Source: Callaeas wilsoni (lineage: Eukaryota; Chordata; Aves; Passeriformes; Callaeidae). From it: DNA of 64,000 nt. Made by a program: the position numbers and the translations under genes. The stretch covers positions 21,511 through 85,510 of the forward strand of contig VWPU01017427.1 of assembly GCA_013398955.1 (NCBI GenBank), given 5' to 3'. This document shows positions 11,481 through 24,960 of the stretch, piece after piece. A model generated the notes under the pieces. The model saw nothing but the letters and a program-made list of their open reading frames with translations, made no database searches and was not told the origin of the DNA. Position 1 is the stretch's first letter. Each line of letters begins with the position of its first letter.

Positions 11481-11855
11481 AAAGTTCCCCTAGTTCTGTC
11501 TCCCTGTTGGTTGGATTCTTTACCCCATTGGTTGTTTTCCCCCAATCCAATTTTGCTCCTCCCTCCTACCCTTCACCCACTGGTTGTTTCCCAATCCCCC
11601 CCCCAACCCTATAAGAGTCCCTGCTCTCCGCCCCTTCTTGTTCTTTGGTCCCTGGACCCCTTGGAGGCAATAAACTTTGGAACTCCATATGAAAGACCTC
11701 TCTTGCCTCTTTGTCCTCTGTGCTTCTACATTGCCTCTCGTCAGTGCTGTGCTGCAGAGAGCTGCTGCCAGCGAGGGCACTCTCGTGTCCTCTGCCGTGG
11801 TGGTTGCCTCCACCTTGCTGAGCCCTGCCGGGATAATAACCACCCCACCGCAACA
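11481..11855 (+). repeat. 3' LTR of the endogenous retrovirus, 5'-truncated
   Basis: The LTR starts at a position equivalent to 7450 in the 5' LTR, so about the first 145 bp of U3 are missing. It keeps CCAAT boxes, TATAAGAG near 11,612, AATAAA near 11,670 and the terminal CACCGCAACA. It joins directly to pol-derived sequence. Confidence 0.88.
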
Positions 11856-11861
11856 CTCCGC

Positions 11862-13215
11862 TGAAGGAAAAGCTGTCCGTATAATCATTACATTCTCACA
11901 GTATTGTCCTTTCCTCCAGGCCAGGCCCATTCCCGAGGGAACTGGTGGATGAAGCGGCTAAGCCACTAGTCATCATATTTGAGAAGCAGTGGCAATTTGG
12001 TGAAGTTCCCACTGATTTGAAAAGAAATATAGAAGACCCAGGGAAATACAGGCCAGTAACTCTTGCCTCAGTACCTGTCAAGATCACGGAGCAGATCCTC
12101 CTGGAAAATATACTATGGCATACAGAAAATAAGGAGGTAATTAGTGGCAGTCACCATGATTTCACCATGGCAAATCATGCCTGACAAATTTGGTGGCCTT
12201 CTACAAGGGGGTTATGGCAGTGGTGTAAAGTAAATGGTGAGGAAAAAGCAACTGCTATCATCTATCTGGGCTTGTGCAAGGTGTTTGACACTGTCCTGCA
12301 CAATGTCCTTGTCTCTAATCAGGAGAGACATGGATTTCACAGATGGACCATTCAGTGGATAAAGAATTAGATGGATGGTTGCACTCAAACTGGCCAATGA
12401 CTCAATGGCCGGGTGGAGACCAGTGGTGTTCTTCAAGGGCTGATGTTGGGCTGGTGCTGTTTAACATTTGTCAGTGACATGGACACAAGCTGGGAGGAGA
12501 ATGGATGGAGAGCAGCCCTGGCGAGAAGGACTTAGGGGTGCTGGTGGACAAGAAGTTAAACATGAGCTGGCAATGTGCCCTTACAGACCAGAAGGCCAAC
12601 CACATCCTGGGCTACAGCAAAAGAGGTGTGCCCAGCAGGGCGAAGGAAATGATTCTCCCTCTCTACTCTGCTCTCATGAAACCCCACCTGGAGTGCTGCA
12701 TCCAGCTCTGGAGCCTCCAGATCAAGAAAGAAATTCACCTGTTGGAGTGAAGTCCAGAGAAGGGCCACTAAGCTGATTAGGAGGCTGGAGAACCTCTCCT
12801 ATGAAGACAGGCTGAGAGCTGGGACTTCAGCCTTTAGAAGAGAAGGCTCCAGGGAGACTCCAGCACATAAAGGGAGCTTACAGGAAGGCTGGAGAGGGAC
12901 TTTTCACAAGGGCATGTAGTGATAGGACAAGGGAGAATGATCTTAAGCTGAAGGAGGGAAGGTTTAAATTAGATAATAGGGAGGAATTATTTACTTTCAA
13001 GAGGAATTTGCTTCTTCTTAGGAGGGTGATGAGGCAGTGGAACAGGTTGCCTAAAAAGGCTGTGGAGTCCCCACACAGAGGTGTTCAACATGAGGCTGGA
13101 TGGAGCTATGACCAACTTGGTCTAGTGGAAGGTGACCCTGCCCATGCAAGTGGAGTTGGAACTAGGTGGTCTTGAAGGTCCCTTCCAACCCAAACTATTT
13201 TATGACTCTGATTTC
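11862..13215 (+). repeat. CR1 LINE relic with ORF2 C-terminal region and 3' end, sense
   Basis: The relic includes CR1 reverse-transcriptase remnants: near 11,995 '[11 protein letters not shown]', and near 12,050 '[14 protein letters not shown]...ILLENI'. It continues through ORF2 ('[14 protein letters not shown]' near 12,535) to the 3' UTR, ending near 13,210 at 'cttgaaggtcccttccaacc'. Many stops and frame changes are present. The provirus lies immediately upstream. Confidence 0.88.
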
Positions 13216-16200
13216 CTTGAGCTGGGAGTTCTTTAGCACAGAAGCCAAGCAGCTGTGATGGACAAAATGACTTCTGTCTCCGTACCAGCACAACTGCTTA
13301 CCTAAATAGCTTTCTAGCAATCATGCAGTCTCTGCACTTTTATTTTATTTACTCTTGCTTTCCAAGATCATAGTATCTGTTGTCCCTACAGGTGTATATA
13401 ACTGAAATTCTATAGGCAAAACAAAATGAGATTAGAAATATTCCTAAAAATAATTTTTAAAAAGATGCATTGTAAAATCTTGTACAAAATTATCAGTAAA
13501 CCCCTTTTCCCATTAATTCTGGTATAAATATTTATGACCACTGCTTTCATAGAAATTTTAATTATTTCTCTACTTGGTTTCATCTTGGGAGGTTTTTGAA
13601 TAACTCTTATCTATGAAAATTCAATTTTCAGTATAAGGTTTATGATGTAGAGCACAGTTTTTCAATAAACATTACTGAAGTCAAGGAAAGGTGCTCATAT
13701 TTCTTTCTGGTTTTAAGTACAAATGAATACTGAGTGACCGGTTGCTGCTACATCTTTTTGAAGAGCTTTTCTGTTGGGGAGGGAGTTATGCCAAGCTTCT
13801 CCTCAAGTGACACAACACTCTCTCCACACCTTGACAGATAAAAAGATGACTTTCTCAAATAGTAGTTAAATTCTTCATAGTTACTTGGGGTTGGAAACAG
13901 GAGGATGGGTCATAAATTGGCACACTCAGACATGTGCAATACCCATTGCTGTTCTGAGTGAAATTCTTTTAAAGAATTCTTTTAAAGCACCTTTAACCCA
14001 AACCTCCCAGGCCCACACATGGAGCATAGGCCTTGCCTGTGGCTAATGCAAAAGCCTCAGCAAAAGGCAGGGAAAGGCAGCATGAGCAATGCTTACAGGT
14101 CAGAAGATTTCAGAGACAAAGCCAAGCAGCCAAGTCTTGTCAGTCCAGCCCCAGGAGAGAGATGGGTATTCTGAAACTGTCACAGCTGATCAGGCAGGAC
14201 TGACAGTGAACTCAAGGAGCTCAGCTGAACACCTCTACTCTAATTAGGTTCATCTCTTCCAGAAACTAATATCCAAGGAGACACTTTTACAGATGAGAAC
14301 TCCAGCAATTGCCACACACTCTCTCAGGCCTGACAAGAACAAAACAAGCGTTAGATAAAACTGACTTAATCTCGTGAAAATAGCTTCCTTTAATTAAACC
14401 TTATCTTCTATCCAAAACCCATCTAATTTATGTATCTGTTTGTAAGACTATGTGCCAGTTGTATCATCGAGAATAAATATTACCCTTAGCACTCACTTGT
14501 TTCTTAAGAGTGCAAACATTAGCTTTGCACATATGATAAACCCCAGTCTGAACTCACTCCTGATTTTTAATGCCAGGACTAACATATTACTGGTTTACAA
14601 ACATCGTGAAGTTAAAACATCAGAGTATTACAAGGCTAATTAAGCTTTTCTTTATTCTACCAACAAAATCATTTGAGAGAAATTGCTTCTTATGTTTTCT
14701 TATATCCCAAGATAGGAGTTCTTATTTACAGTATCTCTGGCTGCACATATCTGCTTCTTGGAATGGCACAGACAGGCACAAGCAGACTGGTGCCTTTGAA
14801 GAAAGTGATGCAAAAAGCGTAAGGAGGCCATGTGAACCCTGTGACTCCTATTGCTGGCTCATGGCAAGGATATAGACAGCCTTTGAAAGAGGCTGCTTTA
14901 GGTACTTCCAAAGTCAAGCTGAGAAACCAGACAAAATGTCCTCTCTTCCCTGCTAGCCACTAGCACAGGTTTTATATTCTGGAGACAGTGCAGGGTGAAT
15001 AACGGGGTTTTTTGGCAAGCAGCCACTATTAAGCACTCATGGATACAGCTCGCCTTTTCAGACATTAGGAGTGAATAACACCTCTGAAATACGATCCCCA
15101 CCCAAAGCCAGAAAAGAAATTGGAACATTTTAACTTCCAGAAACAGAGCTAGAGAAACAAGTCTTTTTCTTTTCCCTCTCTCCATCCTGGATTTCTTGTA
15201 AATCTTACTTTCAGATTTTGGCATGGTGGAAGAGGAGACTCTGCATTATCTGTTTATCTCCAAAAGACATGTGAAAAGGGCATTTCATGTTTTCATAACT
15301 TTAACAAAATTCTTCTTCATGAAAATTCATTTAGGAGAGAAATGATACATTTTTGATTGGTTTTGTTCTGGTATGTCTAAGATATCCTCTAAGGGACATA
15401 TGGCGATTTATCTTTTATATTGTAATGCTGGTTAATGTTGTGCAGAGCAGTTGCATTGCTTTTTGTATAGTAAATAATGCTTTGTTGATCAAAGAAGAAA
15501 TTAAATTCATACACAGGATTGTTTTCAAAAGTGAAAATAATAATTCCTATATTTTACAGATATGTGATTTATACAATAGTAGTTGGGGCATAAAAAATTG
15601 TAAATGTCCAATCCAGAAGAGATAAATAAATCATGGTGTGCATTTACAAATTCATACTTTTTGCTTATTGTTGGAATATTTCTAATTATCTTCCTGGATT
15701 TGTCTTCGACAATAGGAAGGCATTTATTGTTGCATGTGTGTTTCATCCTTCAGCTTTTCAGAAACAGATCCATGACATTTTTATCTGTCCACCTAGCAAT
15801 CTGCACACTTCACATTTTTAGAAAATTATGGTCCTATGAAAACAGCTTTTGAGTAGAAAAACAGAGTGCAACAGCTCACAGTAGGTTTTTAGGGACACCC
15901 CGTGGCAAAATGACACATTGCAAATGGTAAAGAAGCAAGTGACAAAATGAAAACAAGTGGTCCCATATTTTCTTTGGGTTTTAGTAACATCAGTTGTCTC
16001 ATAAGATGCATGTCCATACTTCTGACCAGTGCTAGAATGCATGGGTTCACTTTTGCATTTTGTCAACTGCCTTCAAAGTTGATTTCCAGCACATTTTTAT
16101 GGACAAAGTCCACATGCTTTTTACCTTGTACATTACAGAAAAGCTCACCCCAGTGAAAAATTATCACCAGTCTAATTTAGCAAAAAGTTATGCCCATTTC

Positions 16201-16939
16201 AAATTGCTTAAAATAATTCCAAATTTTTATTTTTTTTTTAATGCGACGATTCAACATTCCAGATGCTGGAACACACATCACATCAAGTTCCTTTTAGAGT
16301 CTGTTTCTCCCACTAATCACCACGAGCACACGTTGTGATGGTTTCTTACTTTTTACCTGCCCTACTACACCCACAGAGTTATTTTCAGGCAGAATGGAAC
16401 ACAAGGGCATGCAGTGTACCTTTTAGAAATACACATCCATGAACAAGAGAAATACAGTACGTATTTTGCCCATAGGGATACTACTGTGGATAAAAAACTT
16501 CAGCTAGCACTGAACATTGACCCACGGTGTAAGCTTAAGTGCAGACAATTGCTTTTGAAGAAGAATTATAGCTAAGTTCTGGTAGACTTTAAGAATGACT
16601 TAAATGCAAATCTGAAGACAATCTGCTGCCGGCAATACATCTAGTCTTTGATCACTTTCCAGCTTGATCATGAATTATGCTATCAACATGTAGCTTCTAT
16701 ATCTTCATGAGCTCTATAGAGAGTTTCTGTGTATTTCACAAGTCTCTGTGCATTTGTGCGAACCCCTTCAGTCTCACTGTGAACTCTTAAGAGCTTCTAG
16801 CATCCAGAATATGTTGCAGCAAGGATCTGCACATCTGGGTCGTGCAAGAAAAATCATCCATTTTATGCATTGTGCATAAAGCCTCTTGTTGCCCTGTAAA
16901 TACTGTGGGCAATGCCCATAAGTATCTGAAGCGAATGTG
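13216..16939. other. 3.7 kb with no recognisable gene
   Basis: This AT-rich DNA has only short, unsupported open frames. No exon with a recognisable protein match, RNA gene or clear repeat was seen. If TSGA10 once had 5' exons sharing the LIPT1 promoter, they would lie here or in 5,724..7,304. Confidence 0.45.
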
Positions 16940-17240
16940 TGAAGATAGTGAAGCCAGGCTTCCCAGAGCTGCCAAGCAATAGGATGAGAGGCAATAGCCA
17001 GAAAGTGATGCACAGGAAATACTACCTGAACATGAAGAAGACCTTCTTTACTGTGCGGGCCACCGAGCACTGGAACAGATTGTCCAGAGAGGGTGTGGAG
17101 TCTCCCTCTCCGGAGATACTCAAGAACCGTCTGTACACAATCCTGTCCATGTGCTCCGGGATGACCCTGCTTGAGCAGGAGGCCGGAGCGGATGACCCCC
17201 TGTGCTCCCTTCCAACCTGACGCACTCTGTGATTCTGTGA
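16940..17240 (+). repeat. CR1 LINE 3' fragment, sense, abutting the LIPT1 CpG island
   Basis: It has typical CR1 3' sequence ('gagcactggaacagattgtc' near 17,068) and ends in the CR1 tail ATTCTGTGA at 17240. The GC-rich LIPT1 promoter region begins at once. Confidence 0.85.
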
Positions 17241-17830
17241 CGCGGTCACCCTCGCTCTCCCCAGCTGCCTCCCCGCCCAGTGCCGTGGCTGCGCTGGCAC
17301 AGGCGGGACCCCGGCACGCCGGGAGCACCAGGCCGTGCTCCCAGCCGCCGCCCTCAGCCCTGCCCGGCCGCACGGCCGGCGCAGCGCCCGCCCCCAGCAC
17401 CTCTCACCCAGGAAGCGGAAGGCGCTCCCGAGGCCGCCGGCTCCAAGGAGCTGACAGGGACACGAGCTTCGGGGTGTTCCTCCGCTCCCCGCCGTGAGTA
17501 GCGCAGGGCGCCCGGCGGGGCGGGGCAGTGCGGGCGGGCACGCGGCGAGGGGGGCTGAGGGGACGCCGCGCCACGGAACCCCTGGATAAAAAGGCAGAAA
17601 ACCCCAACAAAGCTGAACTACGCAAAGTGAAACCGCATTAGCAAGGCTGCGTTGAGTGAGGAGAAAATACGCATTCCGTTTCCTCCTTTGGTCTTTCAGG
17701 CACCAGAGACTGGGAGGAGCAGCTGCTTTGACACTCCCAGGTGTTCTGTGAGGCTCCCGCCAGCGCCTAAGCGGCATCACCGGAGGAGCACCATACCTTG
17801 GAACGGGCGCGGCTTCGGAAGAGCATGACT
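17241..17830. promoter_or_regulatory. CpG-rich promoter region of LIPT1 (ancestrally shared with TSGA10)
   Basis: A dense CpG region with ETS-like GGAAGCGGAAG near 17,412 precedes LIPT1. A likely LIPT1 first-exon donor, CGCC/GTGAGTA, is at 17494, and an acceptor, TTTCAG, ends at 17699, giving a second exon from 17700 that contains the coding start. In mammals TSGA10 and LIPT1 are divergent neighbours, so this was probably a bidirectional promoter. The noncoding exon is inferred. Confidence 0.55.
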
Positions 17831-17945
17831 GTCTCATGCCTGCCGCTGGCATCTCAGTTCTGTCACAGGAGCCGGCTGCGCTCCTGCCACGTTCAGCATT
17901 AGCAGAGCAGGCATTCCTTCCATCCGCTGTCCAGTTATTAAAAAC

Positions 17946-19064
17946 ATGGTACTCCAGTCATTAAAGAACTGCTTCTGGCTGTCCTGCGTCCTCAGGACTC
18001 CAAAAGCTTGCTTCTGGAGCACAGCTAGTGGAGGCCTCATTATCCAGTCTGTTTCTAATGATGTTTACCAAAATCTAGCTGTGGAAGACTGGATCCATGA
18101 CCACATGGATTTAGAGAAGCAACAGGTCCTTTTCCTTTGGAGAAATTCCCCTGCTGTTGTAATAGGGAGACATCAGAATCCCTGGCAGGAATGCAACCTC
18201 AGGCTATTGAGGCAAAAAAATATAAAACTGGCCAGGAGAAGAAGTGGAGGAGGGACAGTTTACCATGACTTAGGTAATATCAATTTGACTTTCTTCACAA
18301 CCAGAAAAAAATACGAGCGAATGGAAAACCTGAAGCTCATTGTGAAGGCACTGAAAGCCTTGCGACCCCAGTTAGATGTACATGTCACTGACAGATATGA
18401 CATCTTGCTAGACAGGCAATACAAAATCTCGGGCACTGCTGCAAAGCTGGGAAGGACAAGTGCTTATCACCACTGTACCTTACTCTGTAATGCAGATAAG
18501 TTTGTTTTGTCTTCTGTGCTAAAAAGTCCTTATAAAGGGCTAAAGAGCAATGCCACTCCTAGTGTGCCTGCCTCAGTGAAAAATCTCTTTGAAGAGGATT
18601 CTAGTTTAACTTCTGAAATACTCTTGGATGCCATTGCTAAAGAATATGCTACGCAACACCAAATAGATCACCATATCACCTTAATAAACCCAGCTGATGA
18701 GACTCTGCTTCCTGGAATTAGTAACAAAACTAAAGAACTACAAACCTGGGAATGGGTATATGGAAAGACACCAAAGTTCAGCATTAGCACATATCTTAAC
18801 ATGGCCTATAAAGATTCTGTTCTTGACGTTAAAGTAAATATGGATGTAAAGCATGGAAGGATTGAAGTCTGTGACATTGATCTGCCAGAGCAGTGGCTGC
18901 CACCAGGACTGTACAGTGAACTGGTCAAGAGTCTTACCGGCAGTAAGTTTTGCCCAAACGAAACCACTACACTAGTGACAACGTTGCTCAGAGTGCATCC
19001 ACAAGATGATGAGTTGCACAGCAGGTGGAGTCTGCTATGTGAGAATATGATAATGTTAATGTGA
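17946..19064 (+). CDS. LIPT1: Lipoyl amidotransferase LIPT1, mitochondrial
   Basis: LIPT1 transfers lipoyl groups to lysines of the E2 subunits of mitochondrial 2-oxoacid dehydrogenases. The single coding exon gives 372 aa against 373 in human, matching along the whole length. The N-terminus, about 30 residues, suits a mitochondrial presequence. The lipoate-ligase-type catalytic fold covers roughly residues 45-240, with the signature [12 protein letters not shown] at residues 97-108 and the KISGTAAK lysine motif from residue 160. A C-terminal accessory domain follows ([15 protein letters not shown] near residue 265). The first ATG of the open frame is used. The gene lies downstream of a CpG-rich promoter and is followed by a polyadenylation signal. 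It is intact, unlike the neighbouring TSGA10. Confidence 0.97.
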   Translation: MVLQSLKNCFWLSCVLRTPKACFWSTASGGLIIQSVSNDVYQNLAVEDWIHDHMDLEKQQVLFLWRNSPAVVIGRHQNPWQECNLRLLRQKNIKLARRRSGGGTVYHDLGNINLTFFTTRKKYERMENLKLIVKALKALRPQLDVHVTDRYDILLDRQYKISGTAAKLGRTSAYHHCTLLCNADKFVLSSVLKSPYKGLKSNATPSVPASVKNLFEEDSSLTSEILLDAIAKEYATQHQIDHHITLINPADETLLPGISNKTKELQTWEWVYGKTPKFSISTYLNMAYKDSVLDVKVNMDVKHGRIEVCDIDLPEQWLPPGLYSELVKSLTGSKFCPNETTTLVTTLLRVHPQDDELHSRWSLLCENMIMLM

Positions 19065-19077
19065 CTTGCATTTTGAA

Positions 19078-19083
19078 AATAAA
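19078..19083 (+). promoter_or_regulatory. Polyadenylation signal of LIPT1
   Basis: An AATAAA lies 13 bp after the LIPT1 stop codon, implying a very short 3' UTR if used. Confidence 0.6.
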
Positions 19084-20014
19084 AGTTAAACTTCTGCTGC
19101 TTTTTTATTTAATGTATTGAAAACAAAACATACACTAGTAAGAGAAAAATTCAGCTTGTAAGAAACAAACTGTTTAATCTTGTGCTTTTGTTTAATATTA
19201 CAATTAAATTTCACACTGCCTGCACCTGATGTTCCCAAACTGTAGGCTGAAACCACTGCTGGCAAGACATCATTGCTGCTTGAACCAGGAAGAATGGTGG
19301 GGGCATCCCAAATTTGCCCTGTAGCAGAGAAGGTACAAATAGCTGACACAGATGGGATGGGGTAGGTATAAAACTGATGCTGTGCTGCTGCACTGGATGC
19401 CCCAGCCTGCATCCTGCTCCTTGTGCACAGTAGCTCATGTCTCAGCCCCTGAGCTGTGTGGGGAGGGACGTTCCCTGGTTTCTTACTGAAAGTCCTTTCT
19501 TGCAGAGTGCTGGTGCCCCTGTGCCTCTGCTGTACAAGCACCATAGTGAGCTCAGGTCACCACTGGGTAGTGAATCACTGTAGGTCCACCCTGGGTTAGG
19601 GCTTTTGCAAGAACAGGGGAAGGATAGGAAGTTTAATGTGGGGGTTTATGTGATGTGATGAGGGCAGGACAGGCTAACTGGGACAGAGGCCACGTGTGCC
19701 TCCTCTGTTCTTGCACTGCCTGGCACAAAGCTGGGAGTCCCCACTGCCATGGGTACTGGTATCAAAGCTAAACATTCGGAAATGAAAATACAGATGTAGG
19801 AGAAAGAGGTTCCTTATGTTACCACCTAGCAGAAACTTTTCCTGTAAAAGGCAATAATGAACTGAAAGTGACAATTTTAATGTTAAATAAAAATAATAAC
19901 TCAATATATAGTGAAATTATGAAAGAAAGGTTCAAGATGTATTTCACTGTTGTTGAAGAGTAAGTGTTATGCAATTTTGATTAGGTCAGAATACAGGCTG
20001 TTTATACCTGAAAG
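19084..20014. other. LIPT1-MITD1 intergenic DNA
   Basis: No gene is recognisable. Open frames on the minus strand (around 19,090-19,540) show no known family and look non-coding. Confidence 0.45.
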
Positions 20015-20325
20015 GAGGTTGTAGCCAGGTGGGGGTCGGGCTCTTCTCCCAGGCAACCAGTGACACGACAAGAGGACACAGCATCAGGAAGCACCAGGAG
20101 AAGTTTAGGCTGGGCATTAGGAAATAATTCTTCATAGAAAGAGTGACTGGGCATTGGAATGGCTGCCCAGGGAGGTAATGGAGTCACCATCCCTGGTGGT
20201 GTTTAAGAAGACTGGATGTGGCACTCAGTGCCATGGTATAGTTGAAAAGATGATGCTAGGCCATAGGTCGGACTCTATGATCTCAAAGGTCTTCTCCAGC
20301 CTAGTTAATTCTGTGATTCTCTATG
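20015..20325 (+). repeat. CR1 LINE 3' fragment, sense
   Basis: CR1 3' sequence ('gaagtttaggctgggcatta' and 'ggaatggctgcccagggagg') ends near 'taattctgtgattct' at about 20,320. Confidence 0.85.
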
Positions 20326-20507
20326 TTGGAAACTGCTCGATTAGGTTAAAAGACACAAAGCTTCACATTTGGGAAATTACTGTATTTACAGTGAGACTTC
20401 TCCAGAATGTGGCAGGATCTGTGAGGTGTTACCCAGCTTCCTTGAATTTCCAAATGTAGTGAAGAAATCAAACAGATGACTGAAGCTACAAATAATAAAA
20501 AATAACC

Positions 20508-20513
20508 TTTATT
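20508..20513 (-). promoter_or_regulatory. Candidate polyadenylation signal of MITD1
   Basis: An AATAAA on the minus strand lies about 1.7 kb after the MITD1 stop. It is the best placed candidate I noticed. Its use is inferred. Confidence 0.3.
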
Positions 20514-21212
20514 CCCATTAAAAATAGGCGCATATTATATACAACTGAATAAAATTCACAACAGTAACTAGAAACTTAGTATCACGGCAGCAAGCTCCTA
20601 TGGAATGTCTGGGGGAATGACTACTAGCACACAGCTCTGTGGCATATATATTATTCATTTTGCTGATGGAACACTGCAAAGCTGAAACATTATTATGAGA
20701 AAGAATAAAGAAGGCAAACCACTGGCAAACTGTGACCCAGAAAACAAGGCAAAGACCAGCTCCATTTCTTATTGATTGCTGTGGAATAGATTTGTTTTAA
20801 GAGGCAAGAGGAAAAGAATAGCAGCATTAGATGACAGAAAATTAAATAATAAATCACATTAAGGGAAAAAAAAAAGATAATGGAATACACCAACCATCAG
20901 GAAAAATATATAGGAGACAGGAAAAGTTCTAGCAATAAACATGCTACTAGAATAGAGGCCTACTGTATTACAAGGCAGAAAGTGTAAGGCACTTGTCAGC
21001 CCTGAGGCTGAAAAGATTTTGATGGGACCTGAAAAAGAGGCCACTGCCTGTTTTTCATGTCAGAGTTTATGACTTAGGCAGATTCTTGCTAACAAAGAAC
21101 TCTTGTATAAGAACAAAAAAAAGCAGCACCTCTGGTAATACCTTCTGGTTTCCAAAGGGTGAAGGAATGACAAGGGAAGACTTTGTCTTTATTCTAAACA
21201 GCATATTGCTTG

Positions 21213-21350
21213 GAATCACAGAATATTTTGAGTTGTAAGGGACCCACAAAGACCTGCAAGTTCAGCTCTTAAGCGAATGGCCCTTACAGAGATCAAACAC
21301 ATGACCTTGGCATTACTCACACCATGTTCTGACCAACTGAGATACTCAGG
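21213..21350 (-). repeat. CR1 LINE 3' end, antisense
   Basis: It starts with 'aatcacagaatattttgagt' and includes 'atgaccttggcattactcac', the reverse complement of a CR1 3' terminus common in birds. Confidence 0.65.
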
Positions 21351-22239
21351 GTATCCAACTTCTGAAAAAACTTAAACATAAATTTATTCTTTTTAGGGGA
21401 CTACCTTAGTGGTAGCAAAATATCTTTCTGCAGTTGAGAGTGGCATGAAAAGCCAGTCATTGGACTTTAAAGTCAGAGTGTTAAGACTGGAAGAGGATCA
21501 CACATCCTTTCCACACCTAATGCAAGAATGGATATCAGGTATATGACTTATGTGTCACAGAATAAACACATAGGAGTGACAGGGAAGACAATACAGCTGT
21601 TTGCAGCCTTCCCAGTCCAAAATCCATTATGCAGAGACACATAAGACAACCCTAAAATGACTGTGTACTGAACACTACTGCATTTGTAGGCAAAGAGCTT
21701 GGAAAATGGAATGTTAAATTTGGGATTACTAGTAAAGTCTGGGAAATAAAGTATTACAGGATTAATAACCAAAACCCAGCAAAACAGTAGTCATGACTAA
21801 AATACAGGAATTAAAGGAAATAAATAAGACTGCTTATAAAAGAGGACATGTGGAAGCCCAGCTTCCAATGATTGTGAGGTGGTCAGTTAAAGATATAAAA
21901 TCCAAAACTGGCTCAAGACAAAATCAACAGTAAAAATAGAAATGGCAGTAAAGAGGCCTTTGAAACAATATTGAGGGTCTGTTATGAAATCAATATAAAA
22001 TTTAGACATGGATTGTATTAATTAAGATGACAGAAGAAGTACAATAAAGGAATCATGCAGTTGTGTTTTCTCAGAGTGGAAAGTCTCAAATATTCTTAAA
22101 CCTATAGACTATAAAAGCTGTGCTGCACTAAGTACTTAGAAGAGTTGCTTCTGGGGGCAACCAGCTGGACTCAAGCAACATCTTCCAGTCTTACATTTTT
22201 ATGCTTATGAAAACACTTATTAAAAGCAGTCATTTCCCA

Positions 22240-24795
<2,556 letters not shown>

Positions 24796-24960
24796 GGACA
24801 GGGATGGGGACACGGACCGGGATGGCGACGGGGAGCGGGACGGGGAACGGGGACTGGGCGGGGGAACAGACGGGAGGTGTCGCACCGTTGTCCTTCCGCC
24901 CGCTCGGAACTGAAGTGCCGCGGCATCGGTGGCCGGCCGGGACGAAGGGTGCGCACTGAG
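24796..24960. promoter_or_regulatory. Divergent promoter of MITD1 and MRPL30
   Basis: The two start codons are only 165 bp apart and point away from each other. The interval is GC-rich and holds repeated GGGAC/GGGAT units. A YY1-like GATGGCGAC occurs twice: within the interval (near 24,820) and over the MRPL30 ATG. No TATA box is seen. Confidence 0.75.

Larger units (their letters stand above)
7305..11855 (+). mobile_element. Decayed class II (betaretrovirus/ERVK-like) endogenous retrovirus
   Basis: The element has a 5' LTR, a primer-binding site, gag, pro, partial pol and a truncated 3' LTR. The outer ends form a perfect 10-bp inverted repeat: TGTTGCGGTG at 7305 and CACCGCAACA ending at 11855. 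Flanking hexamers CTCCCC (7299..7304) and CTCCGC (11856..11861) fit a 6-bp target-site duplication with one change. The class II assignment rests on the lysine-tRNA-like primer site, a betaretroviral-type matrix domain, a separate pro frame and the reverse-transcriptase sequence. The second half of pol, all of env and the start of the 3' U3 are missing. All reading frames carry stops or shifts, so no intact viral protein is encoded. Confidence 0.88.

Noticed and set aside
12468..12776. A host gene suggested by open frames near 12.5 kb
   Set aside because: The translation ([14 protein letters not shown] and following) is CR1 ORF2.
17022..17852. A 276-codon minus-strand open frame over the LIPT1 promoter
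   Set aside because: It is in a CpG-rich region overlapping a CR1 end, has biased Arg/Pro/Ala composition and no family match.
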